DNA of 55,830 bases from Zetaproteobacteria bacterium (GCA_003228735.1 QIFG01000035.1:1-55830); one strand, 5' to 3'; shown: positions 26,297 through 35,785, counted from the first letter of the stretch. Numbers and translations: made by a program. The notes: generated from the sequence alone by a model not told the origin.

Positions 26297-26901
26297 CAGC
26301 GTTCGCCTTTGAGCAGTTCGACAAAGCGTAGCGCATGCTGCTCGATTTCGACAACAAAGCGGTTAACGCGCGCCTCGAATGCGCGGTAGGCCACCAGCGC
26401 CGGAATGGCCACGGTCAGGCCCACTGCCGTCGTGTTCAGCGCCTTGGAAATACCACCGGCCAGCACACCGGCCTTGCCCACGCCTTCAATCGAGATCACC
26501 GAAAACACCTCGATCATGCCGATCACCGTGCCCAACAGGCCGAGCAGCGGCGAAATGGCGGCGATCAGGCCCAGAACGCCGATATACCGCTCCAGATGCG
26601 CCACTTCCTGGCGGCCGATTTCTTCCAGGATTTCCTTCATCACCGGCCGGAGCACGCCGCGGTTCTGCAAGGCCACCCAGAGAATGCGGCTCATGGCCGT
26701 ATTGCGCTGCTTGCAAAGGGCAATGGCATCTTCCACCTTGCCGGCCAGCACAGCCTTTTCGATCTCTTCGATATCCCTGGTGGGGAGAACTACCGAACGC
26801 CTGAGGCTCCAGCTTCGCTCGAAAATAATCGTCAGGGCCAGGACGGAGCACCCCAGAAGCACAAACATGACCACGCCGCCCTGTAAAATGAATTCGTACA
26901 C
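26296..26901 (-). CDS. exbB: MotA/TolQ/ExbB-family proton channel protein
   Basis: A 201-residue protein with three membrane segments: residues 8-28, then two after residue 105. The conserved ISPLLGLLGTVIGMIEVF and ALNTTAVGLTVAIPALVAY segments of the MotA/TolQ/ExbB channel are present. It partners ExbD in a proton-driven motor. The stop of this gene and the start of exbD overlap. In many proteobacteria this pair neighbours comEC, as here. Confidence 0.88.
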   Translation of the reverse strand: MYEFILQGGVVMFVLLGCSVLALTIIFERSWSLRRSVVLPTRDIEEIEKAVLAGKVEDAIALCKQRNTAMSRILWVALQNRGVLRPVMKEILEEIGRQEVAHLERYIGVLGLIAAISPLLGLLGTVIGMIEVFSVISIEGVGKAGVLAGGISKALNTTAVGLTVAIPALVAYRAFEARVNRFVVEIEQHALRFVELLKGER

Positions 26902-26953
26902 TTATACCTCCGCCATCAGCCCGCCTGTAATCATGCCCGGACAGGGCGAACGA

Positions 26954-29356
26954 TTATAGGTGGCCCTGCCACCACTGCAATGCGCGCGTGCGCCTGGCGC
27001 TGCCCGGATACGTATATTGTTCGATGCCAAGCCCGCTTTTACCCTTGTCCGAAAACGTCAGCATGACCGCTCCGTCAGCCGTATTCCAGACTTGTGCACC
27101 CTTTTTCCGGTAACGCTCAACGATCTCCTGCGCGGGAAATCTGTAGCGGTTGGCATATCCACTCTGGGCAATAACAACATCAGGCTTCACAGCCTTGACC
27201 CACACGCTTGAACTCGATGTGCGGCTGCCATGATGCGGCATTAATACAACGTCGTGTGGAATCAGGCCCGACTGGGCAATCCGGCGCTCGGCATCGGACT
27301 CGATATCGCCCGGCAACAACAGTCTTTGCCCGCCCGGCAGCAGCATAGACAACACCAGAGAGGTATTGTTTTGTCTGGCAAAGCGAAAGCCCTGTGGCGG
27401 CCACAACACATTCACATGCACATCACCAAACGCCAGTTCATCCCCCTGCTTCAACCAGCGCACTTTCCCGCCCTGCGCCTGCAGACGGCCCACGATCTTC
27501 CCGACACCGGCATGCTCACGATTGCCCGGCACATCGGCCAGCCAGATTTCGCCGACATTCCGCACCTGATCGAAAAGGCGACCTGCCCCTCCCATATGAT
27601 CTGACTGCGCATGCGAGAGCACGAGCACATCGACGTGCGCCACGCCAAGGGCGCGCTGGCCTGCCGCCACAATCACGCCACCGTTGAACCGGCTTCCCCG
27701 CCTGCCCGGCGCATCAACCACCATCGTTCGTCCATCGGGCAACAGCAGACTGCTGGCCGCACCCTGTCCCACATCCCAGGCGATAAACTGAGGCGTTGCC
27801 GGCGGTCGCTCGGCCACTGCCATGAACACATAGACAACCACAATAGCTGCCGCACAGCCGAGAGCAGGGATATGACGCCTGAGCAACAACAGCCATCCGG
27901 CTACGAGCATGCCAAGACCATAGAATATCCCCATCCTCAAAGGCGTTGCCGGAATCCACAAATTGCCGCCGGGCAGCGTATGCAGAAAAGACAGTACACG
28001 GCTTCCCCACTCCACCAGGGCTCCCGCCCCAGCAAACAGAAGCTGGGCTACTTCGCCTAGGCCAAGCAGTGCGGACAACTCACCCAGCAGTGCCATGGGC
28101 AGCACGGCCAGGGAGTAGAGCGGCACCAGTAACAGGTTTGAAATCAGGCTGTAGGTAGGCAGGCGTCCAAACACATGTGCGACCAGAGGCAGGGTTGCCA
28201 GTGTGGCCAGCAGGCTTACCCACAGCATGCCGGTCATCCAGCCCCGCAATGTGACAGCATCGGATCGGGATTCGTTCCCGGCCCAGACAAGCAAGGCTCC
28301 GGCAGCGGCAAAGGACAACCACAGTGAAATCGAAGCCACCGCGCCCGCATCCATGATGAGGATCAGCATCAGGGCCGCCAGTAGTGTGTTAACGGGCTCG
28401 GCATGATTGCGGAACCACCAGGCTGCGGCGGCAGCCCCCAGCATCATAACCGCCCGCTGTGCCGGTAGCGGCCAACCGGCCAGCGTGGCATAGGCAATGG
28501 CGCAGCCAAGCCCTGCCAGCAGGCTTAGTTTCCTGACCGGGAACCGTACAATCCAGGCCTCGCGTCGGGTCAGAGTCCACCAGAACAGTAATCCGGCAAA
28601 AGCTGCAGCCATGCCGACATGCAAACCTGAAATAGCCAGCAGGTGTGCCGCGCCACCGGCAGCAAATATCTCCCAGACTTGTGTGGAAATACGGCTCCTG
28701 TCAGCCAGAAGCAGGGCGGCGAGCACCCCTGCCTGCTCGTTTGGTTGCCCCTGCAGGACTTCGCGGACACGCTGGCGCATAGACTCAAGCCATGAGGCCT
28801 CATCATCAGCGATGCGAATGCCGCCACGCAGGCTTCCGATCAGGGCGATGTGCCGGTCGAAACAGTATGATTGATAATCGAAGGTGCCGGGATTGTTGTA
28901 GTTACGCGGCAACCTCCACCTGGCTACGGCTTCAATAACCTGTCCTGCCTGAATGCCTTTTCGGGTATCCCCGTAAACGTACAGCAGGGCATTACCTGCA
29001 AGCCTCACGCCATCCTGCCGCTCGATATCACTCAGCAGCAACCGCACATAGGCAGGGTATTGTTCGGCCTTTTCCACTTTGGCCGTGATGTCTTGATTTC
29101 CTTCCAACCAGTCATCACCCACCGCAACCTGCCGGGCATCCCACATAAGGGCTGCCCCGCCCCAGGTCATCCCCAAAAGCCCCGCCATACAGACAATGCG
29201 CACCTGTCTGTTTCGCCAGACCATTGCAAACAACAATGCTCCCGCCAACCACGGCAAAGTCTGCCAGGGAAAAACATCGGTACGCGCAGCCGCAATGCCC
29301 AAAACCCAGCCGGTTGCTGGCAGAAGCAGCGGAAACCGGGTAGGGAAAGCACTCAC
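26954..29356 (-). CDS. comEC: ComEC/Rec2 DNA-uptake channel protein
   Basis: An 800-residue membrane protein expected to move transforming single-stranded DNA across the inner membrane. An N-terminal DUF4131-like region with hydrophobic segments and an OB-like domain comes first. The Competence domain follows, with LLLADRSRISTQVWEIF, AGGAAHLLAISGLHVGM and about ten spans. The C-terminal metallo-beta-lactamase-like domain (from about residue 540) carries LSHAQSDHMGGAG. The length is typical of full ComEC. The other competence genes are not in this window, so active natural transformation cannot be judged. Confidence 0.9.
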   Translation of the reverse strand: MSAFPTRFPLLLPATGWVLGIAAARTDVFPWQTLPWLAGALLFAMVWRNRQVRIVCMAGLLGMTWGGAALMWDARQVAVGDDWLEGNQDITAKVEKAEQYPAYVRLLLSDIERQDGVRLAGNALLYVYGDTRKGIQAGQVIEAVARWRLPRNYNNPGTFDYQSYCFDRHIALIGSLRGGIRIADDEASWLESMRQRVREVLQGQPNEQAGVLAALLLADRSRISTQVWEIFAAGGAAHLLAISGLHVGMAAAFAGLLFWWTLTRREAWIVRFPVRKLSLLAGLGCAIAYATLAGWPLPAQRAVMMLGAAAAAWWFRNHAEPVNTLLAALMLILIMDAGAVASISLWLSFAAAGALLVWAGNESRSDAVTLRGWMTGMLWVSLLATLATLPLVAHVFGRLPTYSLISNLLLVPLYSLAVLPMALLGELSALLGLGEVAQLLFAGAGALVEWGSRVLSFLHTLPGGNLWIPATPLRMGIFYGLGMLVAGWLLLLRRHIPALGCAAAIVVVYVFMAVAERPPATPQFIAWDVGQGAASSLLLPDGRTMVVDAPGRRGSRFNGGVIVAAGQRALGVAHVDVLVLSHAQSDHMGGAGRLFDQVRNVGEIWLADVPGNREHAGVGKIVGRLQAQGGKVRWLKQGDELAFGDVHVNVLWPPQGFRFARQNNTSLVLSMLLPGGQRLLLPGDIESDAERRIAQSGLIPHDVVLMPHHGSRTSSSSVWVKAVKPDVVIAQSGYANRYRFPAQEIVERYRKKGAQVWNTADGAVMLTFSDKGKSGLGIEQYTYPGSARRTRALQWWQGHL

Positions 29357-29433
29357 CGCGCAGACTCAAAAACGCAGAGATTGCCAGACACTCATTCGCT
29401 CGGTGTCTCTGTGCCTCTGTGGTTCATAAGGCT

Positions 29434-30582
29434 TTAATCCGGGTAGACGATTCGACCACGGATTAACTGGTCGTCACCCAGTCTGCGGCGCTCGATATCG
29501 GTCAGATGTGGCGCATCGCTTAATTGATTAATGCCCAGGCCATGCCACAAGCTTGTGGCTTCCTGGCCGCCAATCAGTATCGGCGCCTGATATAACACCA
29601 GTTCATCGGCTAGCTTAGCCTCGAAAAAAGAGGCATGCAGCCTGCCGCCGCCTTCCAGCAGTACGGCCAGCCGCCCTTCGTCGGCCAAATGCCGGAGCAC
29701 ATCCTCAAGGGTCGTAATCTGCACAACCTCGACCCCGGCCTGCTGCCACATTGCGCCCTGCTTCGACGTCTTTTTTACATAGAGACGGGAAAGTGCTGTG
29801 CCATCGGCAAGCTTGTAATCCGATTTGAATTCGGGGGCCTCAGAACATATGACGGCACGCAATGGCGGCTGCCCACGTCGTCTGGCATGGCGAACATTCA
29901 GAGATGGATTATCACGCCTCAATGTCCCCGCCCCGGCAATGATTACATCGGACTCGGCGCGCAGGCGATGCGCATGACGGCGCGACTGCTCGCCGCTGAT
30001 CCACTGCGACCGACCACCCCCAGTCGCCAGCTTGCCGTCCAGCGATACCGCCGCCTTGGCGATGACATACGGTCTGCCCGTTCGAATAAAATGAAAGAAT
30101 GGCCGGTTCAGTTTGTCGGTCTGCGCTGCAAACACGCTGCCCTGCACTTCAATGCCATGTGCACGCAACACATCCGCTCCCCCGGCCATCTGTGGGCTCG
30201 GATCGTTTGATGCATAAACCACGCGCACCACACCGGCAGCAATAATGGCTTCGGTACAGGGCGGCGTCCGGCCCTGGGCGGCACAGGGCTCCAGCGTGAC
30301 GTACAATGTTGCGTCACGGGTCCGTTCGCCCGCCTTTTGCAAAGCCATGATTTCGGCATGCGGAAGGCCGGGACATTCATGCCAGCCTTCACCGGCAATT
30401 TCACCGCCTGCAACAACGACAGCGCCGACGCGCGGGTTCGGGTGGGTTGTTCCAATACCGCGCCGGGCAAGGGTCAACACCCTGTGCAGCCATCGTTTGT
30501 CCGCTTGTTCCATAAGGTAAGAAGATGGCAAGGGCATAGCCAAAGCGCAAGGGGAGCTTCTGCTTGCTTTCACCTTTTTCAT
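29434..30582 (-). CDS. ribD: Bifunctional riboflavin deaminase/reductase RibD
   Basis: A 382-residue enzyme of riboflavin synthesis. The N-terminal deaminase domain has the zinc site HAEIMAL and LEPCAAQGRTPPC. The C-terminal domain reduces the ribosyl side chain with NADPH and has VSLDGKLATGGG and LLEGGGRLHASFF. The frame opens at an ATG at 30582 without a ribosome-binding site. The family usually starts near MEQADKRWLHR (ATG at 30513), so the first 23 residues may not be translated. No other rib gene is next to it, and I see no FMN-riboswitch-like structure upstream. Confidence 0.9.
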   Translation of the reverse strand: MKKVKASRSSPCALAMPLPSSYLMEQADKRWLHRVLTLARRGIGTTHPNPRVGAVVVAGGEIAGEGWHECPGLPHAEIMALQKAGERTRDATLYVTLEPCAAQGRTPPCTEAIIAAGVVRVVYASNDPSPQMAGGADVLRAHGIEVQGSVFAAQTDKLNRPFFHFIRTGRPYVIAKAAVSLDGKLATGGGRSQWISGEQSRRHAHRLRAESDVIIAGAGTLRRDNPSLNVRHARRRGQPPLRAVICSEAPEFKSDYKLADGTALSRLYVKKTSKQGAMWQQAGVEVVQITTLEDVLRHLADEGRLAVLLEGGGRLHASFFEAKLADELVLYQAPILIGGQEATSLWHGLGINQLSDAPHLTDIERRRLGDDQLIRGRIVYPD

Positions 30583-30625
30583 GCATAGGTTGCGCGCGCT
30601 AATTCACTATGGGAGCTCAAAAAAC

Positions 30626-30816
30626 ATGGCGAAAAAGGTAATAAAAAAGAACTGCTGGAAACCGCGAAAGGTCTGGAGCTTAAGGGTGTGCAAAACCTGA
30701 AAAAGACAGAATTGATTCACCACATCCAGGCTGCCGAGGGTAATAACCCATGTTTCCAGAACATCTATGACTGCTGGGTTAATCCCTGCATGTTCAGAGC
30801 CGAATGCCAGGGATAA
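30626..30816 (+). pseudogene. Small Rho_N/SAP-like protein gene, frame broken at an A-run
   Basis: An ATG at 30626, preceded at ten bases by GGAG, encodes MAKKVIKK and then stops after 24 codons. In the -1 frame the sequence continues as ELLETAKGLELKGVQNLKKTELI up to a TAA at 30814-30816. The joined protein of about 63 residues matches small Rho-N-terminal/SAP-type proteins with a Cys-rich tail (CFQNIYDC, CMFRAEC). The switch falls on ATA AAA AAG, which contains the A AAA AAG heptamer used by dnaX for -1 frameshifting. Either a base was lost from the A-run, by mutation or sequencing, or the site is programmed. A terminator follows. Confidence 0.6.
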
Positions 30817-30848
30817 ATCAGCCCTGACAAACTTGTTTCACACTGGAT

Positions 30849-30875
30849 ACCCCTGCCTCGGCAGGGGTGTTTTTT
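30849..30875 (+). terminator. Rho-independent terminator
   Basis: ACCCCTGCC (30849-30857) pairs with GGCAGGGGT (30860-30868) as a 9-bp stem, followed by G and six T. It closes the small Rho_N-like gene and separates it from the toxin-antitoxin genes. Confidence 0.9.
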
Positions 30876-31006
30876 GTCCATATCTTCTTCTGCGCCAAGC
30901 CACCCTTAAAACCAAACTGGAACAATGCCGGTTGACATTGATAAGGCCAGATGGAACATGTGCTGTTATCAGGTCTTTTGACAGCACCAGATAAAGGAGC
31001 TATGCC

Positions 31007-31276
31007 ATGGGCGTCAAGTTTTCAGAAGATGTGGTCTCATTATCCAGAATCAAGGTTAATCCTGGCCGGGTTGTGAAACAGACAGGTGAAACGCACCGCC
31101 CTGTGCTTCTGACCAGCCGGGGTCAGGGCGTGGCCGTGCTGCAAGCCGTGAGCGATTTTGAACAAGCGCAGGAAGACCGGGACTTCATGCGTGCAGTTGT
31201 TCAGGGTTTAATGGATTTGGACGCTGGCAGGGAAGTGAATCTGGAGGATGCCAAAAAGCGCCTGGGATTAATCTAA
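31007..31276 (+). CDS. Phd/YefM-family antitoxin
   Basis: An 89-residue Phd/YefM-type antitoxin. The N-terminal DNA-binding region contains RIKVNPGRVVKQTGETHRPV, with the typical LTSRGQGVAVLQA strand. The tail DLDAGREVNLEDAKKRLGLI should wrap the toxin. The ATG follows AAAGGAG. Upstream, TGCTGT (30961-30966) and ACAGCA (30981-30986) form an inverted repeat that could be its operator. The toxin gene starts two bases after the stop. Confidence 0.85.
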   Translation: MGVKFSEDVVSLSRIKVNPGRVVKQTGETHRPVLLTSRGQGVAVLQAVSDFEQAQEDRDFMRAVVQGLMDLDAGREVNLEDAKKRLGLI

Positions 31277-31278
31277 CC

Positions 31279-31581
31279 GTGGCACATGCTGCCATCACGT
31301 TGGCCGAGTCGGCACTTGCGGATTTGGAGCAGATGTTGGCTTACTACCGCGATGAAGGAGAACCCGAAATTGGCAGGCGCCTGGCAACCAATGTCATGTC
31401 TGCCATCGAAAACCTTGCTGACTATCCGGATATGGGCCGGGTTGTTCCCCCGTTTGACCAGTCAAACCTGAGAGAGTTGATACGTCCGCCCTTCCGCATT
31501 GTATACCGCCATGATCCGGGAAGGGTTCGGATTGTGCGTATCTGGCGCACCGAACGGCTACTGAAACTGCCTGATGAATAA
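31279..31581 (+). CDS. ParE/RelE-family toxin
   Basis: A 100-residue toxin of the ParE/RelE superfamily, starting at a GTG two bases behind the antitoxin stop. It has the family pattern of two N-terminal helices (SALADLEQMLAYYRDEG), the NLADYPDMGR turn, RELIRPPFRIVYRH and a C-terminal RIWRTERLL strand. ParE-like members poison gyrase and RelE-like members cleave mRNA; the sequence here does not decide which. The pair is probably a stabilising or stress-response module. Confidence 0.83.
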   Translation: MAHAAITLAESALADLEQMLAYYRDEGEPEIGRRLATNVMSAIENLADYPDMGRVVPPFDQSNLRELIRPPFRIVYRHDPGRVRIVRIWRTERLLKLPDE

Positions 31582-31595
31582 ACTGCCTCTATTTG

Positions 31596-32127
31596 TCAGG
31601 GAAGCTCTGAACAAGTCTTCCTTAGCACATCCTCGAAACCGAACTGATACATATCCTTCATGCGCATCGGAAAGAGGATGCCGTCCAGATGATCGCACTC
31701 GTGCTGCACGACACGGGCATGGAAGTTCTCCACCGTACGCTCGATACGCTGGCCTGCCGCATCAAAACCACGATAGTTGATATGCCTGTAGCGCGGCACT
31801 ACCCCCCCTCAGACCCGGCAGGCTCAGGCACCCCTCCCAATCATTCTCAACTTCTTCGTCCGATACAATGATCTCCGGGTTGATAAGCACGGTTTCCGGC
31901 ACGGTTTCCACTTCGGGATAACGCAGATTGTCCTGTACGCCGAAAATCACAAGGCGCAGACCCACACCGATCTGAGGGGCGGCCAGACCAGCACCATTAC
32001 ATGCGGCCATGGTGTCATGCATATCCCGGATCAGGGCATGCAATTCCGGCGCATCAAATGCCTCGACGGGGCTGGCCACATCAAGCAGGCGAGAATCGCC
32101 CATTTTCAACACGTCTTGTGCAGCCAT
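31596..32127 (-). pseudogene. def: Peptide deformylase gene with a frameshift at a C7 run
   Basis: The first frame (32127 down to 31762) encodes [10 protein letters not shown] and EGCLSLPG of peptide deformylase. The second (31799 down to 31596) encodes [12 protein letters not shown], the metal-binding motif. They join at the seven-base homopolymer at 31802-31808 (C on the plus strand); removing one base would give an unbroken 176-residue enzyme ([15 protein letters not shown]). All three catalytic motifs survive. The start overlaps the amgK stop by one base, so translation is coupled. Deformylase is normally essential, so either another copy exists elsewhere, the run is phase-variable, or the extra base is a sequencing error. 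Confidence 0.8.
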
Positions 32128-33101
32128 CAGGCCGGCTCCATCAACAGCAGCGCATTCGCCCCGCCACTGATGGACAATGCCTGCATTTCCTCGCGTAAAT
32201 GTTTGCGGGTCAGTGGAATCTCGTCGAGAAACCGGTTTTTCCCATCGCGGTGGGCCAGTCTTGCAAAGATGCCGATGGCCTTGATATGCCTTTGCAAAGC
32301 CGTGAGTCGCACGGACCTGTGCCAGTCTTCAAAATCGGCGAATGCGGCTTGCAGACCGGCAGGCATGGATTCATAAAAATGCCTGCTCCAGCGCCTGCGC
32401 TCATCCTCCGGATAGTCCTGATAACAGTCATATAGCAGCGAGGCCAGGTCATAGGTCACAGGCCCTGTCACCGCATCCTGGAAATCAATCACCCCCAATG
32501 GCGCCGAACCCTCCGGCAACATCAGGTTGCGGCTGTGATAATCCAGGTGTACGGGAACATATGGCAGGGAAAGCAGTGCCTGCAATACCGGCATCAGACC
32601 TGCATAAAACGCCTCCCGTTCCGCCTCTTCCGGCCTGTGCCCGGCGGCCAGCGGCAAATACCAGTCCAGATAAAGATCACACTCCATGCGCATACGCGCC
32701 ATATCAAAGACAGGCAGCGCAAACTCCGGCTCTTTGGCCTGCAGGCGGTGCAATTGTTGCAGCGCATCCTCGAACAGCGCCTGAGGCGCATGGCCATCTT
32801 GCACATGCGAGGACCAACTGACATCGCCGAAATCTTCCAGCATCAGGAACCCCAGTGCCGCATCCTGCGCCACGAGATGCGGCACGCGCACACCCGCGCT
32901 CTCAAGCCAACTGCGCACATTGAGAAACGGGGCGGCATCTTCCTTGCCGGGCGGTGCATCCATCAGCACCCATGAGCGGTTGTCTTCAATTATTCTGAAA
33001 TAACGGCGGAAAGAGGCATCGCCAGCCAGAGGCTTGATTGAGACATCGGGGCCGAGAACAGACCGGCTCCATTCAAAGCCAGCGAGCGCCCGGTCATCCA
33101 T
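32127..33101 (-). CDS. amgK: Sugar kinase of the APH family, AmgK-like
   Basis: A 324-residue aminoglycoside-phosphotransferase-fold kinase most like AmgK, which phosphorylates N-acetylmuramate/N-acetylglucosamine at the anomeric carbon in peptidoglycan recycling. Visible are [10 protein letters not shown] (ATP-binding loop), [10 protein letters not shown] (catalytic loop with Asp) and [20 protein letters not shown] (metal-binding Asp). The usual partner murU is not seen nearby. It lies between the SPOR gene and def in a minus-strand operon with argS, overlapping def by one base. The fold is firm and the exact substrate inferred. Confidence 0.8.
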   Translation of the reverse strand: MDDRALAGFEWSRSVLGPDVSIKPLAGDASFRRYFRIIEDNRSWVLMDAPPGKEDAAPFLNVRSWLESAGVRVPHLVAQDAALGFLMLEDFGDVSWSSHVQDGHAPQALFEDALQQLHRLQAKEPEFALPVFDMARMRMECDLYLDWYLPLAAGHRPEEAEREAFYAGLMPVLQALLSLPYVPVHLDYHSRNLMLPEGSAPLGVIDFQDAVTGPVTYDLASLLYDCYQDYPEDERRRWSRHFYESMPAGLQAAFADFEDWHRSVRLTALQRHIKAIGIFARLAHRDGKNRFLDEIPLTRKHLREEMQALSISGGANALLLMEPA

Positions 33102-33137
33102 TTTCAGAGTTTCCCTGGAGGCAACACAGGTGGCCGC

Positions 33138-33857
33138 TTACGGTTTTTTGGACTGCTTAACGATCAGGCCGGTAATGTGCAGCTCTTTCTGTACGGTCGC
33201 CTTGTCGAATTCCGCTTCAGCGCGCGAAGCATAGGGTCCCAGATAAACGCGGTACCACAACCCCAGCTCGGGAACATTGGTTTCTTCAACCGTGCCCGTC
33301 AGGCGGAGCCGGCTCAGTTGACTCTTCAGATCTTCAGCATCGGAACGTTTCTTGTAGGAGCCAACCTGGACCCGCAACCCGGAGGACGCACTTCCTGATT
33401 TGGGTCTTGCCGCAGAATCGGGTTTTGCCGCCATTTCATTTCGAATGATGGCGCTCACATCGTCCTTAGGCTTGGCATCAGAAGACTTTGACGCATCCTG
33501 CTTTGAAGCCGGGCTCAGCGGCTCCGGCGTAACTTCCTGTTCCGGCAACACCTTGTAGAAGGTCAAATCCCCCACGGCAGCACTAGCGGCTTCCAGAACT
33601 TCCTGGCGCTTTCTGGCTTCCGCCTCGTATCGCTGTAGCTCGGCCTCCAGTATCTGAAGCCGGGCCTGCATGTTGCTTGCATCCCCTTTGGCTCCCGTGG
33701 CCCCATCTTTCCTGATGAATTCCATGCCCATCCAGAAACCACCGGCAAAACTGCCGCCCAGAGCCAGCAGTATCAGCACCAGCATAACGGTTCCACCCAT
33801 GCGCGGCCGAGCAGGTCTTTCTCCCACCTCGACCTTGGCAAAATCCTTTTCCGCCAT
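33138..33857 (-). CDS. SPOR-domain inner-membrane protein
   Basis: A 239-residue bitopic protein: a short cytoplasmic tail, one membrane span (VMLVLILLALGGSFAGGF), a coiled-coil and charged linker, then a C-terminal SPOR domain (residues 165-235, GLRVQVGSYKKRSDAEDLKSQ). SPOR domains bind denuded septal glycan, so a role near cell division like FtsN is likely. The ATG directly follows the argS stop with no gap, a linkage common for SPOR genes behind argS. Confidence 0.87.
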   Translation of the reverse strand: MAEKDFAKVEVGERPARPRMGGTVMLVLILLALGGSFAGGFWMGMEFIRKDGATGAKGDASNMQARLQILEAELQRYEAEARKRQEVLEAASAAVGDLTFYKVLPEQEVTPEPLSPASKQDASKSSDAKPKDDVSAIIRNEMAAKPDSAARPKSGSASSGLRVQVGSYKKRSDAEDLKSQLSRLRLTGTVEETNVPELGLWYRVYLGPYASRAEAEFDKATVQKELHITGLIVKQSKKP

Positions 33858-35558
33858 CTACATCTCCTCCGGAGCGCTCACGCCCAAAATATCCAAACCG
33901 TTATCGATTACCTGACGCACTGCGCGCATCAGAAGTAACCGCGCCTGTACCAATGCGGCATCCTCAACCATTACACGGTGCTTATGGTAGTAGGTATGCA
34001 GGCTGGCTGCCAACTCCATCAGGTAAACGGCGACGCGATACGGCTCCAGGCGCACAGCCGCCTTATCCAGCACTTCCGGATATGACAAGAGCTTGGCGAC
34101 CAGCGCCTTCTCTTCATCATTGGCAAGCCGCGACACATCCACATCATCCGAATCGGCCGCCTTGATGCCCTCATCTCGCAGTTTGCGCATGATCGAACAC
34201 ACCCTGGCATGCGCGTACTGCACATAATAAACCGGATTTTCATCGTTCTTCTGTTTGGCCACTTCCAGGTCAAAATCAAGCTGCGATTCGGCGCGGCGGG
34301 TCAGGAAATTGAAGCGCACGGCATCGCGGCCAACCTCGTCCACCACCTCGCGCAGGGTGACGAAGGCGCCGGCCCTTTTCGACATGCGCACAGGTTTCCC
34401 CTCGCGCATCAGGTTCACCATCTGCACCAGCATGACTTCTGGACATTTCTTTTTCCCGGTCAGCGCCTGCATGGCGGCTTGCACCCGCGTAACGTAACCG
34501 CCGTGATCCGCGCCCCAGACATCCACCAGGCGGTCAAAACCGCGAGCTTGCTTATCCTCATGGTAGGCAATGTCGGCGGCAAAATAGGTCGGGCTGCCGT
34601 CCTGCTTGGCCAGCGGCCGATCGACATCGTCACCAAAATCCGTGGTGCGGAATAAAAGCTGTTCAACCGGCTGGTAACCGGCCACCTCTTTGCCCTTCGG
34701 CGGCGGCAGCACGCCCGCATATACCAGTCCCTTGTCTTTGAGATGCTCGATCAACTCCTGTATGCGGCCGGACTCATGCAGTTGCCGTTCCGAATAAAAC
34801 AGATCGAACGAAATTCCAAGCGAAGCCAGGTCGTCGCGGATCACATCCATCATGGCATTGATTGCAAGCGCCCCAAGCAGGGAAAAACGCTCTGTCTCAT
34901 CCATTTTTGATAGTGATTCAAAATCGTGATGAGCCATGATCTGGCGCGCCACATCGATGACGTATTCACCGGGATAAAAACCTTCCGGAAGCGTGATGGG
35001 CTCGCCATTCAATTCGCGCAGGCGCAGCCACACCGATTCGGCCAGCACACCGATCTGGGCGCCGGCATCGTTGATATAATACTCGCGGAACACATCGAAA
35101 CCGCGTGCCGCCAGCACATGCGCCAGCGCATCGCCAACCACCGCGCCACGGCCATGACCGACATGCATCGGGCCGGTCGGGTTGGCCGAAACAAACTCAA
35201 TATTCACCGATTGTCCCGTAGCCTCGGCGCGGCCGTACTCACCGGCCTCGTCGATGATACGTTTAAGCACATCCATTTCCGAGGCATGGTGTAATTGAAT
35301 ATTGATGAAGCCGGGCCCGGCAATCTCGGCGCCCTCTACACCAGCCGGCCACTCGATCCGTTCAAGCAGCATCCCGGCAACGTCATGCGGCTTCTGCTTG
35401 ATGCGTCCGGCCAGAGTCATGGCGATGTTGCAGGCGTAATCGCCGTGCGCCTTCTGACGCGGACGAGTCAGCGCCACCTTGATATCGGCCTCTACACCAT
35501 GCTCTTCGAGCAGGGATGCAACCGCCTGCTGCAATGCCATTTCCAGTTTCTGTTTCAA
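33858..35558 (-). CDS. argS: Arginyl-tRNA synthetase
   Basis: A 566-residue class I arginyl-tRNA synthetase, the usual length. The N-terminal Arg_tRNA_synt_N domain is followed by the HIGH-type motif in GPMHVGHGRG near residue 127 and the KMSKS-like VRMSKRAGAF. The anticodon-binding DALR domain ends with LLMRAVRQVIDNGLDILGV. The start is a TTG at 35558 preceded by a G-run; an in-frame ATG six codons later is an alternative. It heads the argS-SPOR-amgK-def operon. Confidence 0.95.
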   Translation of the reverse strand: MKQKLEMALQQAVASLLEEHGVEADIKVALTRPRQKAHGDYACNIAMTLAGRIKQKPHDVAGMLLERIEWPAGVEGAEIAGPGFINIQLHHASEMDVLKRIIDEAGEYGRAEATGQSVNIEFVSANPTGPMHVGHGRGAVVGDALAHVLAARGFDVFREYYINDAGAQIGVLAESVWLRLRELNGEPITLPEGFYPGEYVIDVARQIMAHHDFESLSKMDETERFSLLGALAINAMMDVIRDDLASLGISFDLFYSERQLHESGRIQELIEHLKDKGLVYAGVLPPPKGKEVAGYQPVEQLLFRTTDFGDDVDRPLAKQDGSPTYFAADIAYHEDKQARGFDRLVDVWGADHGGYVTRVQAAMQALTGKKKCPEVMLVQMVNLMREGKPVRMSKRAGAFVTLREVVDEVGRDAVRFNFLTRRAESQLDFDLEVAKQKNDENPVYYVQYAHARVCSIMRKLRDEGIKAADSDDVDVSRLANDEEKALVAKLLSYPEVLDKAAVRLEPYRVAVYLMELAASLHTYYHKHRVMVEDAALVQARLLLMRAVRQVIDNGLDILGVSAPEEM

Positions 35559-35678
35559 TCAAGCCCCCACAAGTGATAAATCGGACAGGCGGCGCATATT
35601 ACACATAAGGGCCAACCTGAACTATGTGCAAATTAGCCGCTTGCCAACGAAATCTAATGCAAAAAGCACAAGTTGTTA

Positions 35679-35747
35679 CCACGAAGGCACTAAGGCACGA
35701 AGAACAATAGGGAATTTAACCTTTGTGTCTTCGTGCCTTAGTGGTTC
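35679..35747. repeat. Intergenic inverted repeat of the cacgaag/cttcgtg type
   Basis: CACTAAGGCACGAAGA at 35688-35703 and its exact complement TCTTCGTGCCTTAGTG at 35728-35743 form a 16-bp inverted repeat with a 24-base loop. Flanking CCACGAAGG and TTTGTGTC extend the low-complexity pattern. It lies in the 227-base gap between argS and mutM, which has no gene. A related single arm lies near 29391-29430, and a GC-richer relative near 53037-53206. Confidence 0.75.
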
Positions 35748-35785
35748 AATCTTTTATGTTTGATTCCGGCTCCGCTGGCTTAGGG

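Noticed and set aside
30583-30625. FMN riboswitch in front of ribD
   Set aside because: The leader is short, shared with a divergent small gene and shows none of the conserved RFN-element segments.
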